DNA from: DASWFI01 sp036394315
Lineage (GTDB): Bacteria; Patescibacteriota; Doudnabacteria; UBA920; O2-02-FULL-48-8
Length of the DNA: 64,000 nt
NCBI GenBank assembly: GCA_036394315.1
Contig: DASWFI010000007.1
Location: 1 to 64,000 of the forward strand
Reading direction: 5' to 3'
Shown: piece by piece, positions 6,788-13,521 of the stretch
Position numbering within the stretch: the stretch's first letter is position 1
Layout: every line of letters starts with the position of its first letter
Notes under the pieces: model-generated
What the model saw: the letters and a program-made list of their open reading frames with translations, nothing else
Told to the model about the DNA's origin: nothing
The model's database searches: none
Position numbers and translations under genes: made by a program

Positions 6788-7060
6788 TTAATTAATGTTA
6801 ATTTTTATTTCAGGGTATTTGGCCAGAACAGGGTTAAGAACATTTTTCACGATCTGGCCTGAGAGAGCGATGTATTCATCGATCAGGTTTTGTAGGACAG
6901 TTTGCGGATCCCCTTCGATATTCTCCACCATGCCATCCTTAGCCAAAGTTAATCCTGGGACACTACGGGCTTTGAGTAAAACAATATCAGATCCTAAAAT
7001 TATTGTTTGTTTGACAATAATATCATTAATTAGTTTTTTATAATCTTCTAATTGTGCCAT
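6788..7060 (-). CDS. Conserved-looking cytoplasmic protein, unknown function (90 aa)
   Basis: 90 aa, alpha/beta pattern, no membrane segment. The start MAQLEDYKKLINDIIVKQTI is helical; the middle DIVLLKARSVPGLTLAKDG could be a strand-turn unit; the end VLNPVLAKYPEIKININ is hydrophobic. Not recognised. It starts 4 bp after the response regulator gene, so the two are tightly coupled and it may act with it. No function is proposed. Confidence 0.7.
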   Translation of the reverse strand: MAQLEDYKKLINDIIVKQTIILGSDIVLLKARSVPGLTLAKDGMVENIEGDPQTVLQNLIDEYIALSGQIVKNVLNPVLAKYPEIKININ

Positions 7061-7064
7061 GGGT

Positions 7065-7463
7065 TTATTTAGGCAGTTCGCCGCGTCGCTTCATCACGGT
7101 TTTAATTTTAGCCACCAATTCTTCCAAACGATAATTCGCCTTTACCAGGTAATCCATAGCTCCCAACGACAAAGCCTCTGAAACTTTATCATAATCCGAG
7201 AGGTTGGTCAGAATCACCACCTGAATATCTTTTGTCTCCGGGTTTTCTTTCATCTGCTTGAGTGCACCTATCCCATCGAGTCGGGGCATGACTAAATCCA
7301 GCAGGATCAGATCGGGTTTTTCCGAAACGGCTTTTTCCACTCCTTCCATTCCATCCTTGGCGCCCACGACCTCAAAACCCTCTTGTTTCAGCTCCTCGCA
7401 AAGCGCGGTAAGCAAGATTTCCTCGTCCTCGACGATCAAAACCTTAATTTTTTTATCTACCAT
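7065..7463 (-). CDS. CheY-like single-domain response regulator
   Basis: 132 aa, one receiver domain and no output domain. Acidic pair near E12/D13, phosphoacceptor Asp56 in PDLILLDLVMP, VVILTN (switch Thr) and YLVKA (conserved Lys). It should act by protein contact rather than DNA binding. First gene of the operon that also encodes two kinases; the two downstream small proteins are candidate targets. An upstream TATAAT at about 7500-7505 on the minus strand is the likely -10. Confidence 0.95.
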   Translation of the reverse strand: MVDKKIKVLIVEDEEILLTALCEELKQEGFEVVGAKDGMEGVEKAVSEKPDLILLDLVMPRLDGIGALKQMKENPETKDIQVVILTNLSDYDKVSEALSLGAMDYLVKANYRLEELVAKIKTVMKRRGELPK

Positions 7464-7589
7464 ATTTTTGTGTCTTTTCTTGTTAAATTGACTGTAATAT
7501 TATAGCATATACTGACTAAAAAGAAAAAACCCAGCTAATCTATCCCACGAACGACGAACCACCCCCTTATTAAAACCTACTATCCAAAG

Positions 7590-7623
7590 AAAAAAGTCTT
7601 TGACTTCTATCAAAGACTTTTTT
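7590..7623. terminator. Bidirectional terminator between tRNA-Tyr and the two-component operon
   Basis: AAAAAAGTCTTTGA pairs perfectly with TCAAAGACTTTTTT around CTTCTA. It ends the tRNA transcript and can also block readthrough from the plus strand. Confidence 0.85.
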
Positions 7624-7624
7624 C

Positions 7625-7895
7625 TGGTGGGGAGTGAAGGATTTGCACCTTCGAAGGCTAAAGCCAGCTGATTTCATTTTTTCCTAAGGTTTCCCAAAGG
7701 CATGGACTATATCATCACCATTTCAGGTGTTCCAGTATCTAGTCTCTACGGGCTCTCTTTTGGAGATTCCCACGGTATTGGCTTGGCTTTCGCTTTAGCG
7801 TTCACCGTTATCCTGGAATGTTCATCTTGAAGTTTCCCCCAAGAGCTGCAATTGTTCTCACAGTCAGCCCCGTTTGACTACTTCGGTAACTCCCC
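7625..7895 (-). tRNA. tRNA-Tyr (GUA) interrupted by a group I intron
   Basis: Exons 7860-7895 and 7625-7674 join to an 86-nt class II tRNA: acceptor GGGGAGT/ACTCCCC, anticodon stem GCTGA/TCAGC with loop CTGTAAA (anticodon GTA), a long variable arm as in bacterial tRNA-Tyr, discriminator A and encoded CCA. A 185-nt group I intron splits the anticodon between positions 35 and 36. Confidence 0.94.
7675..7859 (-). ncRNA. Group I intron in tRNA-Tyr (GUA), no ORF
   Basis: 185 nt. Exon 1 ends in U and the intron ends in G. P1: exon CTGT pairs with GCAG in the intron through the conserved U-G. Core elements read CGTAGAGACTAGATACTGG and GATGATATAGTCCATG, the canonical R and S elements, giving P7 GACTA/TAGTC. 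The P7 pair differs from that of the tRNA-Thr intron (GACTG/CAGTC) by a compensatory change, which supports both. Confidence 0.93.
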
Positions 7896-7919
7896 ATATC
7901 TTTTAACCAACTATCTTTC

Positions 7920-7993
7920 TGGAGCCCCCGGGTAGAATCGAACTACCGCCTACAGTTTACAAAACTGTTGTTCTGCCACTGAACTAAGGGGGC
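7920..7993 (-). tRNA. tRNA-Thr (UGU)
   Basis: 74 nt with encoded CCA. Anticodon stem ACAGT/ACTGT with loop TTTGTAA, anticodon TGT. Acceptor GCCCCC/GGGGGC with a T-C mismatch at 7-66; discriminator U, the same as the other tRNA-Thr. It lies 24 nt before tRNA-Tyr and shares its transcript. Confidence 0.93.
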
Positions 7994-8011
7994 AAAAATT
8001 GCTAACAACTA

Positions 8012-8040
8012 ATTTTATCTTAAATCTTAAGCCTCATCAA
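8012..8040 (-). promoter_or_regulatory. Promoter of the tRNA-Thr(UGU)-tRNA-Tyr unit
   Basis: TTGATG and TAAAAT, 17-nt spacer, minus strand; overlaps the 3' end of the TPR gene. Confidence 0.55.
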
Positions 8041-8871
8041 CTTTTCACGGGCGGTTTTATTGCCCGGTTCAAGCGCCAGGATTTGTTCCAGGACTTCCTC
8101 TGCACGCACGTAATTTTCCAATTTCACATAAGCATCTGCCAGCAAGCTGAGGTAATTAACATTTAATTTATCCAGCTGGACCGCGGAAGAAAGGGCTTTT
8201 ACAGCTTTGGTATAATCCTCCAGTGCTTCAAAGCACAGCCCCAAATTTACCCACCGCGTGGGTATTTTGCTGTTAATGCTCAGGGCTTTCTCGTATGCCT
8301 CTTTCGCCTTTTGGTATTCCTTCAGCGAATAATGCGACATTCCCAAATTGCTGTAATAAATATCTCTGGTCGGATCAAGTTTGACCAGATATTCATAAGT
8401 CTGTACTGCATCAGCGTAATTTTTATTTTGCAGATACAATCTGCCCAGCGCCTCATAAGCTTCTCGATCGTGGGGATTTTTTTTAATCGCCGCCAGATAA
8501 AGATCTTCGGGGGTTTGGTTCGCGGAAGGCTTAATGCTCAACTCAGCCGCCTCAGGCAGCCACTGCGGATCGGCTGTAGAAGATCTGATACGGATCCGAA
8601 AAGCGCTTTTCACTTTTTCGTATTGACTCTCAAAAGTTTTCGTGGCGGCGGGTTTCAAATCCTTCGCTTCCAAAATAAAACGCCAAAGCTTGTGAGCCAC
8701 GATTCCCAACTTCTGCTTGATGTAAGGCCAAAGATCGTAATGATGAGTTGTCGTTGGTGTAATTCGCAATCGAATCTGCGGCCGGCTGTTAAGCTGGCCG
8801 AGTTTGAATAAAAACAAACTCACAGCAACCAAAACCGCGACTGCTAAAACAACAACTAAGGAGATAATCAT
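8020..8871 (-). CDS. Membrane-anchored tetratricopeptide repeat protein
   Basis: 283 aa. One N-terminal membrane helix (about residues 2-22), a basic linker, then at least four TPR units from about residue 128: AYEALGRLYLQNKNYADAVQ, YYSNLGMSHYSLKEYQKAKE, RWVNLGLCFEALEDYTKAVK and NYLSLLADAYVKLENYVRAE. TPR arrays hold protein partners; none is identified. It starts 1 bp after tsf and so belongs to the rpsB-tsf transcript, a placement not explained by ribosome function. Confidence 0.88.
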   Translation of the reverse strand: MIISLVVVLAVAVLVAVSLFLFKLGQLNSRPQIRLRITPTTTHHYDLWPYIKQKLGIVAHKLWRFILEAKDLKPAATKTFESQYEKVKSAFRIRIRSSTADPQWLPEAAELSIKPSANQTPEDLYLAAIKKNPHDREAYEALGRLYLQNKNYADAVQTYEYLVKLDPTRDIYYSNLGMSHYSLKEYQKAKEAYEKALSINSKIPTRWVNLGLCFEALEDYTKAVKALSSAVQLDKLNVNYLSLLADAYVKLENYVRAEEVLEQILALEPGNKTAREKLMRLKI

Positions 8872-8872
8872 C

Positions 8873-9460
8873 TTACTCCGCTCCGACTACGAACCGTGAA
8901 AATCTACGAACTTGGATGTTTTCGCCCAGTTTCGCCACTCTTTCAGCGATCAAGTCTTTGACTTTTTTCTCCGGCTCGCGCACGTAAGGCTGGTCCAGCA
9001 GACAAACCTGTTCGTAATATTTTTCTAATTTGCCGGTGAGAATCTGCTCCTGCATATTTGCCGGTTTGCCTTTGATCTGCTCAGCGTAAATCTGTTTTTC
9101 GTTATCTATGGCATTCTGCGGCACTTCCTCGCGCGAGACGTATAAAGGCGAGGCCGCGGCTACGTGCAGAGCAATTTCCTGGGCCAATGCCTGAAAATCT
9201 TCATTTCTGGCCACAAAGTCAGTTTCACAATTAAGCTCCAGCAGTACACCCACTTTGCCGCCGGCGTGAATGTAGGAAGTGACGATTCCCTCTTTCGTGG
9301 TCCTACTAGATTTTTTGGCAAGTGAAGCATGACCTTTTTTGCGTAAAATGGTTATGGCTTCATGAAAATCCTTTGCTTCTTGCAAAGCTTTCTTTGCATC
9401 CATCATTCCCGCGCCCGTAACATCTCGAAGTTTCTTAATATCTTCTGTTGTAATTTGCAT
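8873..9460 (-). CDS. tsf: Elongation factor Ts
   Basis: 195 aa, shorter than the roughly 280 aa of E. coli, as in the compact EF-Ts forms. The UBA-like N-terminus KKLRDVTGAGMMDAKKALQE and the core ELNCETDFVARNEDF, with its catalytic TDF motif, are intact. It exchanges GDP for GTP on EF-Tu. A YVREPEKKVKDLI-type C-terminal motif is also visible. Second gene of rpsB-tsf-TPR, 24 bp after rpsB. Confidence 0.97.
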   Translation of the reverse strand: MQITTEDIKKLRDVTGAGMMDAKKALQEAKDFHEAITILRKKGHASLAKKSSRTTKEGIVTSYIHAGGKVGVLLELNCETDFVARNEDFQALAQEIALHVAAASPLYVSREEVPQNAIDNEKQIYAEQIKGKPANMQEQILTGKLEKYYEQVCLLDQPYVREPEKKVKDLIAERVAKLGENIQVRRFSRFVVGAE

Positions 9461-9484
9461 TTTGTACTCCTTTTATACTTTATA

Positions 9485-10216
9485 CTATTTGGCTACTGCC
9501 GCGCCCTCAGTTTGAGCCATGATCGTTTGAGCCATATTATTGCGGCCCTCGTTGATCGCATCCGCCATGACCGAAGTCATGTAGCTTATCACCTTGATCG
9601 CATCATCGTTAGATGGAATCATATAGTCGACGTTGGTCGGATCCGAGTTTGTATCCACGAGACCGATCACTTTGACTTTTGACTGGCGGGCTTCTTCCAC
9701 CGGAATGTGATCATATTTAGTGTCGAGCACGAAAATTGCTTCAGGCAACTTTTTCATATCCTTGATTCCGGAAAAGAAAGTTTTCATCTTTTCCACTTCA
9801 CGCGCGATCATCAACTGCTCTTTCTTGGTATATTTTTTGATCTCCCCGCTTTCGATCATCTTTTCCATCTTTTCCATCTTCTTGATGGTTCTTTGAATGG
9901 TACGGAAATTAGTGAAAGTCCCACCCAGCCAGCGTGTGACCACATAAGGCATGTTACAGGACTCGGCAGCTTTGCGCACTTCTTCTTTTGCCTGTCTTTT
10001 GGTTCCGACAAATAAAACCGTTCCGCCTCGAGCAACTGTTTCTTTGGCAAAGTTCAAAGCTTCAGTCAGCTTCTTGCGAGTTTTTTCCAAATCCAAAATA
10101 TGGATATTGTTGCGCTGCGTGTATATATAAGATGCCATTTTAGGATTCCACAAGGAAGTCTTGTGGCCAAAATGCACGCCAGCCTTAAGCATCTCCATCA
10201 AATTGATGGTTTTCAT
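9485..10216 (-). CDS. rpsB: Ribosomal protein uS2
   Basis: 243 aa, normal length. MEMLKAGVHFGHKTSLWNPKM-like start (seen: LKAGVHFGHKTSLWNPKMAS), TVLFVGTKRQAKE, NMPYVVTRWLGGTFTNFRTI and PVEEARQSKVKVIGLVDTNS are diagnostic. Small-subunit protein; standard partner of tsf. The transcript begins about 120 nt upstream at the promoter 10341-10369, leaving a leader that contains a TCGAGG/CCTCGA hairpin and could serve for autoregulation (inference). Confidence 0.98.
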   Translation of the reverse strand: MKTINLMEMLKAGVHFGHKTSLWNPKMASYIYTQRNNIHILDLEKTRKKLTEALNFAKETVARGGTVLFVGTKRQAKEEVRKAAESCNMPYVVTRWLGGTFTNFRTIQRTIKKMEKMEKMIESGEIKKYTKKEQLMIAREVEKMKTFFSGIKDMKKLPEAIFVLDTKYDHIPVEEARQSKVKVIGLVDTNSDPTNVDYMIPSNDDAIKVISYMTSVMADAINEGRNNMAQTIMAQTEGAAVAK

Positions 10217-10340
10217 AAATTATTGATCCTTTATACTTCTGCTCCCGTCATCTGTTTTAGGAATCTCGAGGTTCATTGTCTTGATCCTCGAAACAAGGCC
10301 TAAACACATCAGGTGAGCATGTATGATTAATAGCTCATGG

Positions 10341-10369
10341 ATTCTAGCATATAAAAGTGCTGGTGGCAA
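10341..10369 (-). promoter_or_regulatory. Promoter of rpsB-tsf-TPR
   Basis: TTGCCA and TAGAAT with a 17-nt spacer on the minus strand; leaves a leader of about 115-120 nt with a TCGAGG/CCTCGA stem-loop around 10265-10295. Confidence 0.55.
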
Positions 10370-10393
10370 GAGCAGGATTTGTCTACATTTAAA

Positions 10394-10564
10394 CGCGACA
10401 TTTGAAAAATGTTGTCGGAATTTGACGCGAAGGAGTAAGCCTGCAGCCCAGGGGAAATTTGCCGCTGTCCGAGCGACTAAAAATCGGCTTTGATTTGTCC
10501 ATGTCGCGAGTCCGGCAAATTTCCGACTTTTTTTGCGCTACTTTTCTTCTAGAAGAAAAGTAGC
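10394..10564. repeat. Structured intergenic repeat, copy A
   Basis: Begins CGCGACAT (10394-10401), paired perfectly with ATGTCGCG (10501-10508). Also contains GTCGGAATTTGACGC, GGAAATTTGCCG (10452-10463) perfectly complementary to CGGCAAATTTCC (10513-10524), and a perfect palindrome with arms GCTACTTTTCTTC and GAAGAAAAGTAGC (about 10537-10564). Copy B at 14241-14416 has the same elements in the same order. It may be a MITE-like element or a structured RNA; no ORF. Confidence 0.65.
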
Positions 10565-10572
10565 AAATAAAA

Positions 10573-10601
10573 AAGCCTTGCCGGTTTGCCCGGAAAGGCT
10601 T
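10573..10601 (-). terminator. Terminator of the 10.6-11.2 kb cassette
   Basis: On the minus strand AAGCCTT-T-CCGG and CCGG-CA-AAGGCTT pair, followed by TTTTTTATTT. Confidence 0.8.
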
Positions 10602-10602
10602 A

Positions 10603-11070
10603 TTACTGAATCCCGCCGTAGCCAAAGAAGAGTTTTCGCACATCCGGCGGTAGCCGTTTGGCGGGTTCGATACAGTTCCTCACGAAGATATTCGGATGTG
10701 ATTTCTGTCCCTCGAGAGGAGGTATAAACATTCCATTTTTCATCTTCTTCTCACTAAAAACGTGTGGAGACTGACGTCTTCCATTGATGTAGATGACAGT
10801 ATTGGAACTGGTATCACCACGCTGTTCCGATGCGTTCAGTTGAAGGCCTTTGCGATCTTTCAGAACGAACACACTGCAGCCTGGAATTGAGTAGTACGGT
10901 CTTTCAAAGATCTTGAGTAATTCTTCACTCCTCAGATCCTCGACTTTCCACTCCTGTGCCTGTGTTTCGACCACGCGCACGTTTGTCGGCGCCCTCGGAG
11001 GATTCGGCTTCCGCGTCTGCTCACCGGTCAGGGCCAGAACTGCCACGAGAACGATCAACACATGAGTCAT
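10603..11070 (-). CDS. Exported small protein, unknown function (155 aa)
   Basis: The start chosen is the ATG of MTHVLIVLVAVLALTG because AAGAGGTGA lies 4 nt upstream; a frame extension of 14 codons has no such site. The N-terminus is a short signal or anchor segment; the mature part is rich in charged residues and Pro with three Cys. Not recognised. GC-richer than rpsB and rpmE on either side. Second gene of a cassette with its own near-consensus promoter and terminator. Confidence 0.6.
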   Translation of the reverse strand: MTHVLIVLVAVLALTGEQTRKPNPPRAPTNVRVVETQAQEWKVEDLRSEELLKIFERPYYSIPGCSVFVLKDRKGLQLNASEQRGDTSSNTVIYINGRRQSPHVFSEKKMKNGMFIPPLEGQKSHPNIFVRNCIEPAKRLPPDVRKLFFGYGGIQ

Positions 11071-11074
11071 GATT

Positions 11075-11167
11075 TCACCTCTTTTTGCGAAGCTGGTTTC
11101 GTCGGATGACAAGGATGCGTCGGATGATCAACGATAGAAAAACAATTGCAATGGCTACGATTTGCAC
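11075..11167 (-). CDS. Tiny membrane protein (30 aa)
   Basis: GTG start preceded by AAGGAGGA at 4-5 nt. The 30 residues VQIVAIAIVFLSLIIRRILV then IRRNQLRKKR form one membrane helix with a basic tail. The stop codon is part of AAAAAGAGGTGA, the ribosome binding site of the next gene. An overlapping ATG frame is also open but has the Shine-Dalgarno too close. Function unknown. Confidence 0.5.
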   Translation of the reverse strand: MQIVAIAIVFLSLIIRRILVIRRNQLRKKR

Positions 11168-11195
11168 ACATCCTCCTTCCCTTTGCTAACAACCA

Positions 11196-11224
11196 ATAAT
11201 ATCCTGTCTTGACTTATATGTCAA
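11196..11224 (-). promoter_or_regulatory. Promoter of the small exported-protein cassette
   Basis: TTGACA and TATTAT, 17-nt spacer, minus strand. It overlaps the divergent rpmE promoter by 16 bp. Confidence 0.75.
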
Positions 11225-11237
11225 TCTACGCTATAAT
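11209..11237 (+). promoter_or_regulatory. Promoter of rpmE
   Basis: TTGACT and TATAAT with a 17-nt spacer. The -10 ends 9 nt before the ATG, so the mRNA should be leaderless or nearly so. Confidence 0.8.
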
Positions 11238-11246
11238 CCCATAGCT

Positions 11247-11495
11247 ATGAAAATAAATTTACACCCACAATATTTTACTAACGCCAAGGTTGTCTGTGCT
11301 TGCGGCAATACCTTTACCACGGGTTCCACTAGACAGGAACTCCATGTTGAAATTTGCTCCAACTGCCATCCATTCTATACTGGCAAGCAAAACCTCATCG
11401 ACGCCGCCGGTACGATTGATAAATTCAAAAAACGAACTTCCAAAGCCGCTGAGTTGAAATCCAAACGCATCACGAAGAAACTAGCCAAAGTTTAG
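11247..11495 (+). CDS. rpmE: Ribosomal protein bL31
   Basis: 82 aa. MKINLHPQYFTNAKVVCACG, GSTRQELHVEICSNCHPFYTG and the basic tail are diagnostic. Cys positions (CACG, CSNCHPFYTG) fit the zinc-containing form. Large-subunit protein at the subunit bridge. No Shine-Dalgarno is visible and the promoter sits directly upstream, so translation is probably leaderless. A terminator follows at 11502-11545. Confidence 0.97.
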   Translation: MKINLHPQYFTNAKVVCACGNTFTTGSTRQELHVEICSNCHPFYTGKQNLIDAAGTIDKFKKRTSKAAELKSKRITKKLAKV

Positions 11496-11501
11496 ATACT
11501 C

Positions 11502-11545
11502 AAAAGACGTCATTTAAGATACAATATCTTTGATGGCGTCTTTTT
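11502..11545 (+). terminator. Terminator of rpmE
   Basis: AAAAGACG and CGTCTTTTT enclose a second paired block (CATTTAAGATA/TATCTTTGATG), an extended hairpin ending in a T run. Confidence 0.8.
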
Positions 11546-11572
11546 AATTCGTAATTCGCCTTTCGTTAATAT

Positions 11573-12628
11573 ATGGAACTCAACTATTTACATCTGCAAA
11601 AAGAATACGATCAGATAAACGATAAACTTTCCCAAACGACTGATCGACAGGAATTAGCTAAGCTCGGCAAACGGCAATCCGAGCTTTTGCCAGTGGTGAC
11701 TAAAATCAACCGGCTGGAAAAAGTAAAATCAGAGATTGCCGAGCACGAAAAACTGATCGCGGAAGAATCCGAACTTTCTGAAATGGCCCAGGCCGAGCTC
11801 CCCTCCCTTCAATCCGAGCAGGAAAAGCTTCTGGAAGAAATCCGTGTCTTCATGCTGCCAAAAGATCCTTACGATGAAAAAAACATCATTGTGGAAATTC
11901 GCGCCGGTGCTGGGGGTGATGAGTCGGCATTATTTGCGGCTGAATTGTTTCGAATGTATAGCAAATATGCGGAAAGGTTAGGCTATAAAGTGGTCGTGGC
12001 TTCATCAAGCCGGAACTCTCTGGGCGGGTTCAAAGAAATAATTTTCGAAGTCTTGGGGCATGGAGCTTATTCCAAATTTAAATACGAATCCGGCGTGCAT
12101 CGCGTGCAAAGAGTTCCCGAAACTGAAAAATCCGGCCGCGTCCATACTTCAACGGTCACTGTGGCAGTGATGCCGGAAATCGAAGAGGTAGATTTCAAAA
12201 TCGATCCGAAAGATTTAAAGATGGAAGCCACCACGGCCTCTGGTCACGGCGGTCAGTCTGTAAACACCACTTACTCTGCCATTCGGCTGACTCACTTGCC
12301 TACGGGGATTACCGTGGTCATGCAGGACGAACGATCGCAGGCTCAAAACCGGGAGAAAGCCTTTGCCATCATGCGCGCCCGAGTCTTGGCTTTGGAAGAA
12401 GAACGTAAAAGGAAAGAATTGAGCGATAAACGAAAATCTCAGATCGGTACAGGTGATCGGTCTGAAAAAATCCGCACTTATAATTTCCCCCAGGACAGAA
12501 TCACAGATCATCGCATCAACCAAAATTGGAACCAGATCAACATGATCATCGACGGTGAACTAGGACAAATCACAGAGGCCATGATTGCTGAAGATCAAAA
12601 AAGACAATTGGAAGCCGCGAACAAATGA
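11573..12628 (+). CDS. prfA: Peptide chain release factor 1
   Basis: 351 aa. GGQ motif at residues 226-228 in ASGHGGQSVNTT, the domain-2 segment EIRAGAGGDESALFAAELFR and the RF1-type SEKIRTYNFPQDRITDHRI. It releases the nascent chain at UAA and UAG. The stop overlaps the prmC start as ATGA, and PrmC methylates the GGQ glutamine, so the pair is a functional unit. Length and domains are normal. Confidence 0.97.
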   Translation: MELNYLHLQKEYDQINDKLSQTTDRQELAKLGKRQSELLPVVTKINRLEKVKSEIAEHEKLIAEESELSEMAQAELPSLQSEQEKLLEEIRVFMLPKDPYDEKNIIVEIRAGAGGDESALFAAELFRMYSKYAERLGYKVVVASSSRNSLGGFKEIIFEVLGHGAYSKFKYESGVHRVQRVPETEKSGRVHTSTVTVAVMPEIEEVDFKIDPKDLKMEATTASGHGGQSVNTTYSAIRLTHLPTGITVVMQDERSQAQNREKAFAIMRARVLALEEERKRKELSDKRKSQIGTGDRSEKIRTYNFPQDRITDHRINQNWNQINMIIDGELGQITEAMIAEDQKRQLEAANK

Positions 12629-13521
12629 CCATTCACGATCTCATAAATCTTGGGATAAAAAAACTCACAATCAGCGCCTCCAGAGCTTTAGATGCCGAGG
12701 TGCTTTTGTCTTTTGTCTTGAATAAACCCAAGGAATTTTTACTGGCCAACCCGCGCCAAAAAATTGATCCAAAACTGGAAAAAAAATTCCTCATGCTTAT
12801 CAATCGCCGCCTTTTAGGGTGGCCAGTAGCATATCTTACGAAAAGCAAAGAATTTTACAAACTAAAGCTTTATGTCGACAAAAATGTTTTGATCCCCAGA
12901 CCTGAGACAGAAGGCTTAGTCGAACTCGCAATGGAAGAGATTAAAGGTTTAAGGTTAAAGTTTAAAGATAAAAAACCTTTGAGAATTCTCGACGTTGGTA
13001 CTGGTTCTGGAAACATTATCATCAGCCTGGGAAAACAACTCCGTACTCTGTCCCCTGTACCCCATACTCAGCTATTCGCTTCTGATATTTCTCCCAAAAC
13101 TATCGTTGTGGCCAGAAAAAATGCGAAACTTCACAAGGTGAAAATAAAATTTGCGGATGGTCACCTGCTGGAACCCTGGGGCAAACAGCGCTTCGATGTA
13201 ATCATTGCCAATCTTCCATATTTAGCCAAGCTCGTGGATCCCTCTACCAAACATGAACCAATCGGGGCCTTAGTTGCGGCCAAAAAAGGCCTGAAGTTGT
13301 ACCAGGAGCTTTTTAAACAACTCCGTACTCTGTCCCCCATCCCTTGTACCCTGTTTATAGAAATCGGCAGGGATCAGGGACTTCCAATCAAAAAGCTGGC
13401 AAAGAAACTTCTGCCAGCTTTTAAAACCAAAATTTATAAAGATTTATCCGGTCGCGATCGGTATGCTGTTATTTCTTCTCTTCCTTTTTCTCTTTTTTCT
13501 GATCATCCGTTGGAGCAGTAG
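12625..13521 (+). CDS. prmC: Release factor glutamine N5-methyltransferase
   Basis: 298 aa. SAM-binding ILDVGTGSGNIIISL near residues 128-142 and the substrate motif as NLPY at 196-199, where NPPY is usual. It modifies the GGQ glutamine of release factors. Two odd segments, LRTLSPVPHTQLF and QLRTLSPIPCTLF, are encoded by near-identical DNA (about 13037-13063 and 13318-13352) and look like inserted repeats. The last 18 residues are read from DNA that is the antisense of the bL25 3' end, a 53-bp convergent overlap. Confidence 0.93.
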   Translation: MTIHDLINLGIKKLTISASRALDAEVLLSFVLNKPKEFLLANPRQKIDPKLEKKFLMLINRRLLGWPVAYLTKSKEFYKLKLYVDKNVLIPRPETEGLVELAMEEIKGLRLKFKDKKPLRILDVGTGSGNIIISLGKQLRTLSPVPHTQLFASDISPKTIVVARKNAKLHKVKIKFADGHLLEPWGKQRFDVIIANLPYLAKLVDPSTKHEPIGALVAAKKGLKLYQELFKQLRTLSPIPCTLFIEIGRDQGLPIKKLAKKLLPAFKTKIYKDLSGRDRYAVISSLPFSLFSDHPLEQ

